DNA of 64,000 nucleotides from Cupriavidus basilensis (GTDB lineage Bacteria; Pseudomonadota; Gammaproteobacteria; Burkholderiales; Burkholderiaceae), in NCBI RefSeq assembly GCF_000832305.1, contig NZ_CP010537.1, positions 620,001-684,000 on the forward strand, in the 5' to 3' direction. The first letter of the stretch is position 1, and every line of letters begins with the position of its first letter. The translations under genes and the position numbers were made by a program. A model generated the notes under the pieces. It was not told the DNA's origin. It did not search any database and saw only the letters and a program-made list of their open reading frames with translations. Shown in pieces: positions 17,157 through 25,877 of this stretch.

Positions 17157-17228
17157 ATGCCGCCCGTTCGCGGTGGCGCCGCACTCCATGTCCCTCGCCG
17201 CAAGCGTTCTCTCCCCCTCAGCCCATGA
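17157..17228 (+). CDS. 23-codon leader ORF coupled to the MFS transporter
   Basis: ATG at 17157 is preceded by AGGAG at 2-nt spacing and runs 23 codons to a TGA at 17226-17228, which overlaps the transporter's ATG at 17225 (ATGA). The transporter start itself has no ribosome-binding site, so translation through this small frame probably delivers ribosomes to it. The peptide is basic and proline-rich (it contains PRRKRS). It may be only a coupling device or a regulatory leader peptide. Confidence 0.55.
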   Translation: MPPVRGGAALHVPRRKRSLPLSP

Positions 17229-18883
17229 CCGCCGTCTCCATGCCGCCCTTCCTGGCGGCTTCAGCTCCGCCTTCATCCGCCCAGTCACCCGCGACCGCTT
17301 CGGCCACTTCCGCCCCCGCCGCGGCCGATGGCGGCAAACCTGGCAACGCGGCATCCGTCCCCTCGCCGGTTCCGCCGATTCCGCCGGTGCCGGTGATGCA
17401 GATCATCTTCGGGCTGATGCTGGCCATCTTGCTGGGAGCGCTGGAGCAATCGATCGTAGCCGTGGTGTTGCCGGAGATCGCGCTGCAGCTTAACGGCTTC
17501 GAGGAGATGGCCTGGGTGGTCTCGGCCTACCTGGTGGCCTCCACGGTGGTGACGCCGATCTACGGCAAGCTCTCGGATCTGCTCGGGCGGCGCTCGGTCC
17601 TGTCGTTTGCCATCGTGCTGTTCTTCCTGGCTTCGATCGCGTGCGCACTGGCGCAGACCATGCCGCAACTGATCATCGCGCGTGTCCTGCAAGGGTTGGG
17701 CGGCGGTGGCCTGATCTCGGTGTCGCAGGCCACCATTGCCGATGTGGTGCCGCTGCGCGATCGTGGCCGTTACCAGGGCTATGTGAGCGGCGTATGGGCC
17801 GTGGCCAGCATGGCGGGCCCGGTGATTGGCGGCTACCTGGCGCACTACCTGTCGTGGCGCTGGATCTTCTGGATCAACCTGCCGCTGGCGCTGCTCGCGC
17901 TGCTGGTGGTCCGCCGTGCGCTCAAGCACCTGCCGGCGGGCGGGCGCCGCCATCGCATTGATTACGTCGGCGCGCTGCTGTTCGGTGGCGGCCTGACCGG
18001 CGTGCTGGTGTTCCTGACCCGGCTCGGGCAGGGGCAGTCTGCCGCAACGCCGCAGACGCTTGGCTTGCTGGTGGCCGGGATGGCCGCCATGGTGCTGTTC
18101 GTGTGGCAAGAGCGCCGGGTGGCGGACCCGATGATTCCGCTGGACATGCTGCGCGTGCCGACGGTCACGATCTGCTGCATCACGCTGTTCCTGTGCTTCT
18201 TCCAGTTGATCGCCATGTCCGTGCTGCTGCCGCTGCGCTTCCAGGTCGTGGGCGGCGTCCAGGCCGATAGCGCCGCGCTGCGGCTGGTGCCGCTGACGTT
18301 GTCCATCCCGTTTGGCGCCTTTATCTCGGGCCGGCTGATGACGTGGAGCGGGCGCTACAAACCGCTGCAGCTGGCGGGCTCGCTGGTTGCGCCGCTGGCG
18401 ATCGTCGCGCTGGCGTTCGTTGATCCGCATGCGGTCTTGCTGACCGCGCTGGTGATGGTGATGCTCGGCCTAGCCATCGGGCTGCAGTTGCCAAGCGGCC
18501 TGGTCGCCACCCAGAACGCGGTGCCTGCGCACCAGGTGGGCGTGGCCACGGCGCTGACCGCCTTCTCGCGCATGCTTGGCGGCGCGGTTGGCGTGGCGGT
18601 GCTGACCACCGTGCTGATCGCACTGTTGCGCCATGGCGGCATGGGTATAGCGGACCTGGCCGGCGGCGAGGACATCCTGATGAGCATGTTCCATCGCGCC
18701 ATGGCGGGGGGCGATGCGGGCACCTCGGCCGATGCCGGCGCGGTGCGTGCTGCGGCCGAGGTGGCGTTCCGCACCTTGTTCCTGCTCAGCGCCGCCGTGT
18801 CGCTGGTGGCGCCCTTCCTGGTGGCGCGTTTGCCGGAGGCCACCTTGCGCGGCAGCACCAGCGTGGCAGCCAGCATGGATTGA
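17225..18883 (+). CDS. MFS drug exporter, DHA2 (EmrB/QacA) family
   Basis: 552 aa from the ATG at 17225; the frame is open to a TTG at 17132 but without support. After a Pro/Ala-rich cytoplasmic N-terminus of ~55 residues there are about 14 hydrophobic segments. The DHA2 motifs are visible: LLGALEQSIVAVVLPEIA in TM1, the loop motif GKLSDLLGRRSV between TM2 and TM3, and the antiporter motif C region (GPVIGGYLAHYLSWRWIFWINLPL). Such proteins expel drugs or other hydrophobic compounds by proton antiport. Expression is probably set by the operator at 17132-17141 and the leader ORF. Confidence 0.9.
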   Translation: MTAVSMPPFLAASAPPSSAQSPATASATSAPAAADGGKPGNAASVPSPVPPIPPVPVMQIIFGLMLAILLGALEQSIVAVVLPEIALQLNGFEEMAWVVSAYLVASTVVTPIYGKLSDLLGRRSVLSFAIVLFFLASIACALAQTMPQLIIARVLQGLGGGGLISVSQATIADVVPLRDRGRYQGYVSGVWAVASMAGPVIGGYLAHYLSWRWIFWINLPLALLALLVVRRALKHLPAGGRRHRIDYVGALLFGGGLTGVLVFLTRLGQGQSAATPQTLGLLVAGMAAMVLFVWQERRVADPMIPLDMLRVPTVTICCITLFLCFFQLIAMSVLLPLRFQVVGGVQADSAALRLVPLTLSIPFGAFISGRLMTWSGRYKPLQLAGSLVAPLAIVALAFVDPHAVLLTALVMVMLGLAIGLQLPSGLVATQNAVPAHQVGVATALTAFSRMLGGAVGVAVLTTVLIALLRHGGMGIADLAGGEDILMSMFHRAMAGGDAGTSADAGAVRAAAEVAFRTLFLLSAAVSLVAPFLVARLPEATLRGSTSVAASMD

Positions 18884-18929
18884 TTGGCGCGCACAGGCCG
18901 GGTGAGGCCAGGCCGCACTGCCGGCCAGG

Positions 18930-19271
18930 TCAGGGGCTCTGCGTCTCTGGCGCGCTGCTTTTTCCCAGGAAGCCGAACTCCACCGGCGTCTTGGCGTAGA
19001 ACACCTGGACGTCTTCCTGGGCGAGGCGGTCGAACAGCCGCTGCACTTCTTGCTCCGTGGCAATCACGGTGATCTCCTCCGGCCGGTCGGCCAGCTCCAG
19101 AAAGTGCCAGGTGTGAAAGCGGTGGTCATGGCCGATGCCTTCGGCCGCCACCGTATGCGTGGCGCCGCGGATCTGCAGTTCGCGCAGGATCTGCAGTAGC
19201 CAGTGGGATAGCTGCTTGCCGTGGTGGCGGCGGTTTTCGATGGTGAACAGCGTGAGTTGGAAGCCTTGCAC
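18930..19271 (-). CDS. DUF190 family protein
   Basis: The frame runs to an ATG at 19325, but a GTG at 19271 preceded by AGGGGG (about 6 nt) gives 113 aa, the usual length for the family, and puts family similarity right at the start (QGFQLTLFTIENRRHHGKQLSHWLL). Conserved segments include GATHTVAAEGIG and a FYAKTPVEFG end. DUF190 proteins have a PII-like ferredoxin fold and may bind small ligands or partners such as CrcB-type channels; function is not settled. It is convergent with the MFS gene and no partner is adjacent. Confidence 0.8.
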   Translation of the reverse strand: MQGFQLTLFTIENRRHHGKQLSHWLLQILRELQIRGATHTVAAEGIGHDHRFHTWHFLELADRPEEITVIATEQEVQRLFDRLAQEDVQVFYAKTPVEFGFLGKSSAPETQSP

Positions 19272-19547
19272 GGCAGCCCCCTTTTGCCCCCTTGCGGCGG
19301 TGTTCGCGTGCCGCGGATGTGGCATGGACGGCGTGCGCCTGACAGGGTGCCGTCTTTAGTTTAGGCGCGAATCCTGCTCACAAAAAAATCAAGGGATTAC
19401 CCTAGTCTCGTTCCGGAGGGCGGCGAGCTATATTCCAATTTGTCCAAAAATTGTCCCAATAGCGATCCGTGGTTTTATATGTAAAACAAAATGTAAAACA
19501 AAAGCCAAGGAATCACTCTCGTTACGCCAACCCTTAGCAGGTTCCCA

Positions 19548-20558
19548 GTGCGACATCCGAAGCCCGAAACCAACCTCAGGCGTGCACTGCGCGGGCCCGC
19601 CGCTGCCTGCCTCGCGTTCTCCTGCCTGTGGATTGGCGCCACACCAGCGGCGCAAGCCGCCTCCGCCTGCAGCGCGCTGCGCATTGTTGTGCCGTTCCCG
19701 GCGGCTGGTCCGGCCGACCTGCTCGCGCGCACGCTCGCGCAGGGTTTGCACCAGCGCCGCGGCATGACCGTGGTGGTGGACAACAAGCCCGGGGCCAACG
19801 GCAACATCGGCATCGATGCGGTGCGCCGCGCGGCGGGCGATGGCTGCACCTTGCTGGTGGCGCCGGCCGGCAACCTGACCATCAACCCCACGCTGTTCCC
19901 GGCGCTGTCCTACAACGTCGAGCGAGACTTCCTTCCCGTTTCGCTACTGGCAAGTTCGCCCAATGTGCTGGCGGTGCACCCTTCCGTGCGCGCCAGCTCC
20001 GTGCAGGAGCTGGTGGCGCTGGCCCGGCGCGCCAAGCCGCCGCTTGGCTATGCCAGCCCCGGTGTGGGCAGCGGCCTGCACCTGGCCGGCGAGCTGTTCC
20101 GACAGCAGACCGGCATCGCGCTGCTGCACGTGCCCTATAAAGGCACCACGCAGGCGCTCAACGATGTGGTGGGCGGGCAGGTGCCGATCCTGTTCGGCAC
20201 GCTGCCCACGCTGGCACCGTTTATCCGCTCCGGCGCGTTGCGCGCGCTGGCCGTGACCCAGGCCACGCGCTCGCCCGCGGCGAGCGCGATTCCGTCGCTG
20301 GCAGAGCAGGGCGTGCGCGGTATCGAGGTCAGCTCGTGGTACGCGCTGCTGGTGCCGCGCGCCACGCCGGCGCCGGTGGTGCAGGCGCTTTATGCCGACG
20401 TGCGCGAAGTCTTCGGCGGCAAGGCGGTGCGTGAGGAACTGGCGCGCCAAGGCATGGAGCCGGTTGCCAGCACGCCCGATGCGCTCGCCACGCGTATCCG
20501 CCAGGAAACCGCGAGCTGGGCCGAGCTGATCCGCGCGCGCGGCATCAAGGCGGAATAA
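19548..20558 (+). CDS. Bug-family (TctC-like) periplasmic solute-binding protein
   Basis: 336 aa with a GTG start at 19548 and an N-terminal signal peptide ending near ATPAAQA. Family motifs follow: RIVVPFPAAGPADLLAR, VVVDNKPGANGNIGIDAV and VPYKGTTQALNDVVGGQV. Bug proteins bind carboxylates or other small ligands in the periplasm and are greatly expanded in Burkholderiales, often as orphans with no TctAB transporter genes, as here. The ligand is unknown. It ends at a shared bidirectional hairpin with the MarR gene. Confidence 0.92.
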   Translation: MRHPKPETNLRRALRGPAAACLAFSCLWIGATPAAQAASACSALRIVVPFPAAGPADLLARTLAQGLHQRRGMTVVVDNKPGANGNIGIDAVRRAAGDGCTLLVAPAGNLTINPTLFPALSYNVERDFLPVSLLASSPNVLAVHPSVRASSVQELVALARRAKPPLGYASPGVGSGLHLAGELFRQQTGIALLHVPYKGTTQALNDVVGGQVPILFGTLPTLAPFIRSGALRALAVTQATRSPAASAIPSLAEQGVRGIEVSSWYALLVPRATPAPVVQALYADVREVFGGKAVREELARQGMEPVASTPDALATRIRQETASWAELIRARGIKAE

Positions 20559-20581
20559 GGCAACAGCGCAATAACGCGATA

Positions 20582-20612
20582 ACGCACGCCGGCGCTGGCG
20601 GCCGGCGTGCGT
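20582..20612. terminator. Bidirectional hairpin between convergent genes
   Basis: A 12-bp perfect GC-rich stem (20582-20593 with 20601-20612) with a 7-nt loop, between the convergent Bug-protein and MarR genes. No T-run on either strand, so it may slow polymerase or protect 3' ends. Confidence 0.55.
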
Positions 20613-20632
20613 CACCTCTCATGCGTTGCGCT

Positions 20633-21154
20633 TTACTCCCGCGCATCTTCCCCCGCGGCGCCTTCGGCATCCAGCCCCTTCATGTTCTCCAGCAGCTTGA
20701 GCAGGTAGTGCAGCGTGTGGGTGATGTCGCCGGTTGAAAAATCGGTCAGCGCCCGCTCGTAGTAATCCCGGATCTTGGGCTGCGCCAGGCGCAACCATAC
20801 ATGACGCCCGGTCTCCGTCATGGTGACCAGCCGCGAGCGCCGGTCGCGTCCGTCGGGCGCCATGCTCAGGTGGCCATCGCGCTCCATGCGGCTGATCAGC
20901 CCCGACAGGTTCTGCCGGCTCACCATCAGGTAGCGCGCCAGGTCGCCCACGCTCATGCCATCGGCTGCCTGTGGCCGCGACAGCGCGCCCAGCACGGCCC
21001 ACTGCTGCGTCGTCAGGCCTTCGGCCTCGACTGCCCTTGACCCCGTTTTATGCAACATATTTGCGCATTGGTACAGGCGAAAGAACAACCTGTTTGCCAT
21101 TTCCATGCGCGCAGCCGGGGCAAGATCATCATCAAAATCGGGGTTAACCATCAT
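20633..21154 (-). CDS. MarR-family regulator, BadR-like
   Basis: 173 aa with a central winged helix (LTTQQWAVLGALSRP, DGMSVGDLARYLMVSRQNLSGLISRMERDGHL, DGRDRRSRLVTMTETG) and helical dimerisation ends. It is divergent from the cyclohexanecarboxylate operon, with a 132-nt shared AT-rich control region. In Rhodopseudomonas palustris, the MarR protein BadR represses the homologous badHI/ali genes and is relieved by 2-ketocyclohexane-1-carboxyl-CoA, so the same role is likely here. Two consecutive ATG codons (21154, 21151) make the start slightly uncertain. Confidence 0.85.
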   Translation of the reverse strand: MMVNPDFDDDLAPAARMEMANRLFFRLYQCANMLHKTGSRAVEAEGLTTQQWAVLGALSRPQAADGMSVGDLARYLMVSRQNLSGLISRMERDGHLSMAPDGRDRRSRLVTMTETGRHVWLRLAQPKIRDYYERALTDFSTGDITHTLHYLLKLLENMKGLDAEGAAGEDARE

Positions 21155-21208
21155 AAATTCCTGAGTAGCCGTACTTGCATTGGTCCAGTTGTCCGCCTAG
21201 TATACGTC

Positions 21209-21224
21209 AATATATTTACATATT
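21209..21224. promoter_or_regulatory. Operator candidate for the MarR regulator
   Basis: AATAT and ATATT half-sites separated by 6 nt lie in the AT-rich stretch between the divergent marR and badH genes, about 60-70 nt from each start codon. MarR proteins typically bind AT-rich palindromes there. This is a candidate from position and symmetry only. Confidence 0.35.
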
Positions 21225-21286
21225 TAAACGCTGGCGCGCGACCTATCAGCCGCACGATAGCACCCTGGACCACGAAGGAGAACACT

Positions 21287-22054
21287 GTGCAAAGACTCGA
21301 AGGCAAGACGGTCATCGTGACCGGTGGTGGCGGTGGCATCGGCGGGGCAACCTGCCGGCGCTTTGCGCGGGAGGGCGCTGCCGTGGCCGTGCTCGACCTG
21401 AACCTGGCGGCGGCACAGCAGGTCGCCCAGCGCATCCGCGAAGAAGGCGGCCGCGCCGAAGCATTCCAGTGCGACATCACGGACCGCGCCAGCGTCGACG
21501 CCGCCGTGGCGGCCACCACCAGCCAGCTTGGCCCCATCGACGTACTGGTCAACAACGCCGGCTGGGACGTGTTCAAGCCCTTTACCAAGACCGAGCCGGC
21601 GCAATGGGACCGCCTGATCGCCATCAACCTCACCGGCGCGCTGCACATGCACCATGCGGTGCTGCCCGGCATGGTGGAGCGCAAGCGCGGGCGCATCGTC
21701 AACATCGCCTCGGACGCGGCGCGGGTGGGTTCCTCCGGCGAGGCGGTCTACGCCGCGTGCAAGGGCGGCCTGGTGTCGTTCTCCAAGACCATCGCGCGTG
21801 AGCACGCCCGCCACGGCATCACCGTCAACGTGGTGTGCCCCGGCCCGACCGATACCGCCCTGTTCGAGGATTACAAGCAAGGCGCCGGCAACCCGGAAAA
21901 GCTGATCGAGGCCTTCACCCGCTCGATCCCGCTGGGCCGCATCGGCCAGCCGGAGGACCTGCCAGGCGCCATCGTGTTCTTTGCCAGCGACGACGCGGCC
22001 TTCGTCACCGGCCAGGTGCTGAGCGTGTCGGGCGGCCTGACCATGAACGGCTGA
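21287..22054 (+). CDS. badH: 2-Hydroxycyclohexanecarboxyl-CoA dehydrogenase (SDR)
   Basis: 255 aa short-chain dehydrogenase. The GTG at 21287 is preceded by AAGGAG at 6 nt; the frame upstream is not coding. It has the TGGGGGIGG cofactor loop near residue 12, an NNAG motif, and catalytic Ser with YAACK. In this operon, next to badI, it should oxidise 2-hydroxycyclohexane-1-carboxyl-CoA to the 2-keto compound with NAD. Family membership is certain; substrate comes from context and overall resemblance to BadH. Confidence 0.85.
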   Translation: MQRLEGKTVIVTGGGGGIGGATCRRFAREGAAVAVLDLNLAAAQQVAQRIREEGGRAEAFQCDITDRASVDAAVAATTSQLGPIDVLVNNAGWDVFKPFTKTEPAQWDRLIAINLTGALHMHHAVLPGMVERKRGRIVNIASDAARVGSSGEAVYAACKGGLVSFSKTIAREHARHGITVNVVCPGPTDTALFEDYKQGAGNPEKLIEAFTRSIPLGRIGQPEDLPGAIVFFASDDAAFVTGQVLSVSGGLTMNG

Positions 22055-22073
22055 CCCGGCTGCAGCGGCTTCC

Positions 22074-22136
22074 AAGACAACGAAGACAACGAAGACAACG
22101 AAGACAACGAAGACAACGAAGACAACGGAGACAGCG
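22074..22136. repeat. 9-bp tandem repeat (AAGACAACG) between badH and badI
   Basis: Six perfect copies of AAGACAACG (22074-22127) and one degenerate copy (GAGACAGCG, 22128-22136) fill the gap and supply the GGAG used as the badI ribosome-binding site. Copy number could change by slippage, altering spacing or mRNA structure but not the reading frame of either gene. Confidence 0.9.
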
Positions 22137-22139
22137 ACC

Positions 22140-22922
22140 ATGAACTACGAAGACATTCTCTACGACGTGCGCAACGGCGCGGCCTGGATCACCATCAACC
22201 GCCCGGAGAAGATGAACGCCTTCCGCGGGCGCACCTGCGACGAACTGATCCACGCCATCAACCGCGCCGGCTATGACCGGGAGATCGGCGCCATCGTGCT
22301 GGCCGGCGCCGGCGAAAAAGCCTTCTGCACCGGCGGTGACCAGTCCGCGCATGAAGGCCAGTACGACGGCCGCGGCACCATCGGCCTGCCGATGGAAGAG
22401 CTGCACAACGCCATCCGCGACGTGCCCAAGCCTGTCATCGCCCGCGTGCAGGGCTACGCCATTGGCGGGGGCAATGTCATCTGCACGATCTGCGATTTCA
22501 CCATCGCGTCCGAGAAGGCCGTGTTCGGGCAGGTCGGCCCCAAGGTCGGCTCGGTCGACCCCGGCTACGGCACGGCCTTCCTGGCCCGCGTGGTGGGCGA
22601 GAAAAAAGCGCGCGAGATCTGGTATATGTGCCGCCGCTATCCGGCTGCCGAGGCCCTCGCCATGGGCCTGGTCAACGCTGTCGTTCCCCATGAACAACTC
22701 GACGCCGAAGTGCAGAAGTGGTGCGACGAGATCATGGAGAAGAGCCCCACCGCGCTGGCCATCGCCAAGCGCTCCTTCAACATGGACACGGCCCACCAGA
22801 GCGGCATCGCCGGCATGGGCATGTACGCGCTCAAGCTCTATTACGACACCGAGGAATCGCGCGAGGGCGTCACCGCCTTCCAGGAAAAGCGCAAGCCCGA
22901 TTTCCGCAAGTACGCCAAGTAA
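22140..22922 (+). CDS. badI: 2-Ketocyclohexanecarboxyl-CoA hydrolase
   Basis: 260 aa, the length of BadI from R. palustris, in the crotonase superfamily. The oxyanion-hole regions are AGAGEKAFCTGGDQSAHEG and GYAIGGGNVICTICDFTIAS, followed by GQVGPKVGSVDPGYGTAFLAR, typical of the MenB/BadI ring-acting subgroup. It cleaves the ring of 2-ketocyclohexane-1-carboxyl-CoA by hydrolysis to pimeloyl-CoA. The start at 22140 follows the tandem repeat. Confidence 0.93.
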   Translation: MNYEDILYDVRNGAAWITINRPEKMNAFRGRTCDELIHAINRAGYDREIGAIVLAGAGEKAFCTGGDQSAHEGQYDGRGTIGLPMEELHNAIRDVPKPVIARVQGYAIGGGNVICTICDFTIASEKAVFGQVGPKVGSVDPGYGTAFLARVVGEKKAREIWYMCRRYPAAEALAMGLVNAVVPHEQLDAEVQKWCDEIMEKSPTALAIAKRSFNMDTAHQSGIAGMGMYALKLYYDTEESREGVTAFQEKRKPDFRKYAK

Positions 22923-22948
22923 GCCGCCATAGCCGCCATAGCCGCCGT
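22922..22948. repeat. 9-bp tandem repeat (AGCCGCCAT, three copies)
   Basis: Two perfect copies and one variant (AGCCGCCGT) start at the last base of the badI stop codon and run into the badI-aliB gap. Same unit length as the larger repeat upstream of badI. Confidence 0.75.
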
Positions 22949-23021
22949 TGCGCCCACAAGCAACGCGGCCGCACGGCGCATCGCATCAGCGCGCCATGCG
23001 GCAAGACCTCCCGGAGACGCC

Positions 23022-24173
23022 ATGAACCCCTATCTCGACGAAGACCTGGCCGCGCTCGGCGACCATGCCCGCCGCTTCGCCACCGAACGTATCGCGCCCG
23101 GCTTCCTGGAGCGTGACCGCACCCGCGAGCTTGACCGCGCGCTGATGCGCGAAATGGGCCAGATGGGCTTTATCGCCCCCGAGCTGCCCGAGCAATACGG
23201 TGGCCAGGGCCTGGGCTGCCTGGCGGCCGGCGTGATCCACGAAGAAGTGGCGCGCGCGGACCTGAGCCTTTCCTACATCAACCTGCTGGCCTCGCTGAAC
23301 GGGCAGATCCTGGCGCATCACGCCGCCCCGGAGATCGCACGGCCGTGGCTGCAGCGCCTGACGCAAGGCGAAGCCCTGTTCGCCATCGCGCTGACCGAGC
23401 CGCGTGGCGGCTCGGACGCGGCCAACCTGCGCCTGCGCATGGAGCGCGACGGCGACCACTACGTGCTCAACGGCGAGAAGACCTCCATCTCCGCCGCCGA
23501 CCAGGCCGACGCCGCGGTGGTGTTCGCGCGCAGCGGCTCCGTCGAGGCAGGCGCGCGCGGTGTCTCGGCGCTGCTGGTGCCGATGGACCTGCCTGGTATC
23601 ACCACCAACCGCTTCGACTGCCACGGCCAGCGCGCCATCGGGCGCGGCTCGATCTTCTTCGAGAACGTGCGCGTGCCCGCCAGCCATCTGCTTGGCAAGG
23701 AAGGCGAGGGCTTCGTGCAGGTGATGCAGGGCTTCGATTTCTCCCGCGCGCTGATTGGCCTGCAGGTACTGGCGGTGGCCAGTGCGAGCCTGGAAGAAAC
23801 CTGGGAATACGTGGCCGAGCGCCAGGCCTTCGGCAAGCCGCTGGCGGCGTTCCAGGGCGTGTCCCATCCGTTGGCGGATTTCGAGACGCAGGTCACTGCC
23901 GCGCGCCTGCTGTGCCTGCAAACGCTCTGGCTGAAAGACCGCAACCTGCCGCACACGGCCGAAGCCGCGATGTGCAAATGGTGGGCGCCCAAGCTGGCCT
24001 ACGACGTGGTGCACCAGTGCCTGCTGTCGTTTGGCCACGGCGGTTACGACCGCGGCCCGATGGAGCAGCGCCTGCGTGATGTGCTCGGCTTCCAGATCGG
24101 AGACGGCACCGCGCAGATCATGAAGACCATCATCGCCCGCACCCGCGCGGGCAGGCAAGCGGTGCCAGCCTGA
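23022..24173 (+). CDS. aliB: Cyclohexanecarboxyl-CoA dehydrogenase (acyl-CoA dehydrogenase)
   Basis: 383 aa acyl-CoA dehydrogenase. It has the N-terminal helical domain (MGQMGFIAPELPEQYGGQGLG), the FAD-binding middle (FAIALTEPRGGSDAANL, LNGEKTSISAADQAD) and the C-terminal helical domain (AERQAFGKPLAAFQG, GHGGYDRGPMEQRLRDV). By operon context it oxidises cyclohexanecarboxyl-CoA to cyclohex-1-ene-1-carboxyl-CoA, passing electrons to ETF. It follows badI with a GGAG site before the ATG. Confidence 0.88.
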   Translation: MNPYLDEDLAALGDHARRFATERIAPGFLERDRTRELDRALMREMGQMGFIAPELPEQYGGQGLGCLAAGVIHEEVARADLSLSYINLLASLNGQILAHHAAPEIARPWLQRLTQGEALFAIALTEPRGGSDAANLRLRMERDGDHYVLNGEKTSISAADQADAAVVFARSGSVEAGARGVSALLVPMDLPGITTNRFDCHGQRAIGRGSIFFENVRVPASHLLGKEGEGFVQVMQGFDFSRALIGLQVLAVASASLEETWEYVAERQAFGKPLAAFQGVSHPLADFETQVTAARLLCLQTLWLKDRNLPHTAEAAMCKWWAPKLAYDVVHQCLLSFGHGGYDRGPMEQRLRDVLGFQIGDGTAQIMKTIIARTRAGRQAVPA

Positions 24174-24224
24174 TCTCGCCAGCGGGCAAGCCTGACCAAA
24201 ACGACAACAACGAGGAGACACGCC

Positions 24225-25877
24225 ATGGAATTCGACGCCATCTTGCTGCCCCCGCGCCGCGCGTCCAGCGTCGCGCAAGGCCTCTGGCCAGAGCGCACCA
24301 TCAACGATGCGCTGGACGACTGCGTGGCCGCTTGCCCCGACAAGGTTGCGCTGAGCGCATTGCAGGTGGAAAGCGGCGCGACCACGCGCCTGACGTACCG
24401 GGAACTGGCCGGGCGGGCCGGGCGCATCGCGGCGGGCCTCGCGAGGCTGGGCGTTGGCGCCAACGATGTCGTGTCCTGCCAGTTGCCCAACTGGTGGGAG
24501 TTCACCGCGCTCTACCTTGCCTGCGCGCGCCTTGGCGCGGTGCTCAATCCGCTGATGCCGATCCTGCGCGAGCGCGAGTTGTCGTTCATGCTCCGGCACG
24601 CGTGCACAAAGGTTGTGGTGATCCCAAAGCGCTTTCGCGGGTTTGACTACGAAGCCATGTTCGATGGCCTGCGCCAGGCGCTGCCTGACCTGCAGCACGT
24701 GGCCGTGATCGGCGGCGCCGGGCCCAATGCGTTCGAGACCCTGCTGGACGGCGCCGGCGCGCCGGACCTGGCGGCCGCCCATCGCCCCGGCCCGGACGAC
24801 ATCACCCAGCTCATCTACACCTCCGGCACCACCGGCGAGCCGAAGGGCGTGCTGCATTCGTCCAACACGCTCATGGCCAACATCGTCACGTACGCCGAAC
24901 GCCTGCGCCTGGGTGCGGACGACGTGATCCTGATGGCCTCGCCCATGGCGCACCAGACCGGCTTCATGTATGGCCTGATGATGCCGGTCATGCTGGGTGC
25001 GAGCGTGGTGTTGCAGGACATCTGGGAGCCGCGCAAGGCCATAGCGTTGATCCGGCAGGAGGGCGTCACCTTCACCATGGCCTCCACGCCGTTCCTCACC
25101 GACCTGGCCCGCACGGTCACCGAGACTGGTGGCGCCGTGCCCACGCTGCGCGCCTTCTTGTGCGCCGGCGCACCGATCCCCGGTGCACTGGTGGAGCTGG
25201 CGCGCGGCGCGCTGGGCGCCAAGGTGATCTCCGCCTGGGGCATGTCGGAAATGGGCGCGGTGACCACCACGCGGCTCGAGGACGACGATGAGCGCGCCTC
25301 CAGCACCGACGGATGCCCGTTGCCCGGCGTGCAAGTGCGCGTGGTCGACGCAGCGGGCGCGGCGTTGCCGGTGGGCGCCAGCGGCCGCCTGCTGGTGCGC
25401 TCGTGCTCCAATTTCGGCGGCTACCTGCGCCGTGCGCACCTCAACGACACCGACCCGGACGGCTGGTTCGATACCGGCGACCTGGCCCGCATCGACGCGC
25501 GCGGCTACATCCGCATCGACGGCCGCAGCAAGGACGTCATCATCCGCGGCGGCGAGAACATCCCCGTGGTCGAAATCGAAACCCTGCTGTACCGCCATCC
25601 GGCCATCGCGCAGGTGGCCATCGTCGCCTATCCCGACGAGCGCCTCGGCGAGCGCGCCTGCGCCTTCGTCGTGACCCGCGACGGCCAGCCATTCGACATG
25701 GCGGCGATGGTGGACTTCCTCAAGGCGCAGCAGATGGCCGCGCAGTACATCCCCGAGCGGCTGGTCGTGCAGGGTGCGCTGCCCTCGACGCCAGCGGGCA
25801 AGATCCAGAAATTCAGGCTGCGGGAGCAACTTCGCCAGAGCGGGCAAGGGGAGGGCGCATCCAGTGACCGCGCATGA
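24225..25877 (+). CDS. aliA: Cyclohexanecarboxylate-CoA ligase
   Basis: 550 aa AMP-forming acyl-CoA synthetase. The P-loop YTSGTTGEPKGVLHSSNT, the GWGMSE-like A5 motif (SAWGMSEMGAVT), the DGWFDTGDLARID A7 motif and a C-terminal PSTPAGKIQKF with the catalytic lysine are all present. It activates cyclohexanecarboxylate, the entry step. Its 3' end overlaps the badK start by 14 nt. Cyclohexenecarboxylates may also be substrates. Confidence 0.9.
   Translation: MEFDAILLPPRRASSVAQGLWPERTINDALDDCVAACPDKVALSALQVESGATTRLTYRELAGRAGRIAAGLARLGVGANDVVSCQLPNWWEFTALYLACARLGAVLNPLMPILRERELSFMLRHACTKVVVIPKRFRGFDYEAMFDGLRQALPDLQHVAVIGGAGPNAFETLLDGAGAPDLAAAHRPGPDDITQLIYTSGTTGEPKGVLHSSNTLMANIVTYAERLRLGADDVILMASPMAHQTGFMYGLMMPVMLGASVVLQDIWEPRKAIALIRQEGVTFTMASTPFLTDLARTVTETGGAVPTLRAFLCAGAPIPGALVELARGALGAKVISAWGMSEMGAVTTTRLEDDDERASSTDGCPLPGVQVRVVDAAGAALPVGASGRLLVRSCSNFGGYLRRAHLNDTDPDGWFDTGDLARIDARGYIRIDGRSKDVIIRGGENIPVVEIETLLYRHPAIAQVAIVAYPDERLGERACAFVVTRDGQPFDMAAMVDFLKAQQMAAQYIPERLVVQGALPSTPAGKIQKFRLREQLRQSGQGEGASSDRA

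Noticed and set aside
14774..17203. Long minus-strand open frame (809 codons)
   Set aside because: Antisense to the chemoreceptor gene, which has complete and unambiguous domains.
22074..22136. CRISPR-like array
   Set aside because: Contiguous 9-bp units without spacers; this is a simple tandem repeat. No cas genes are in the window.
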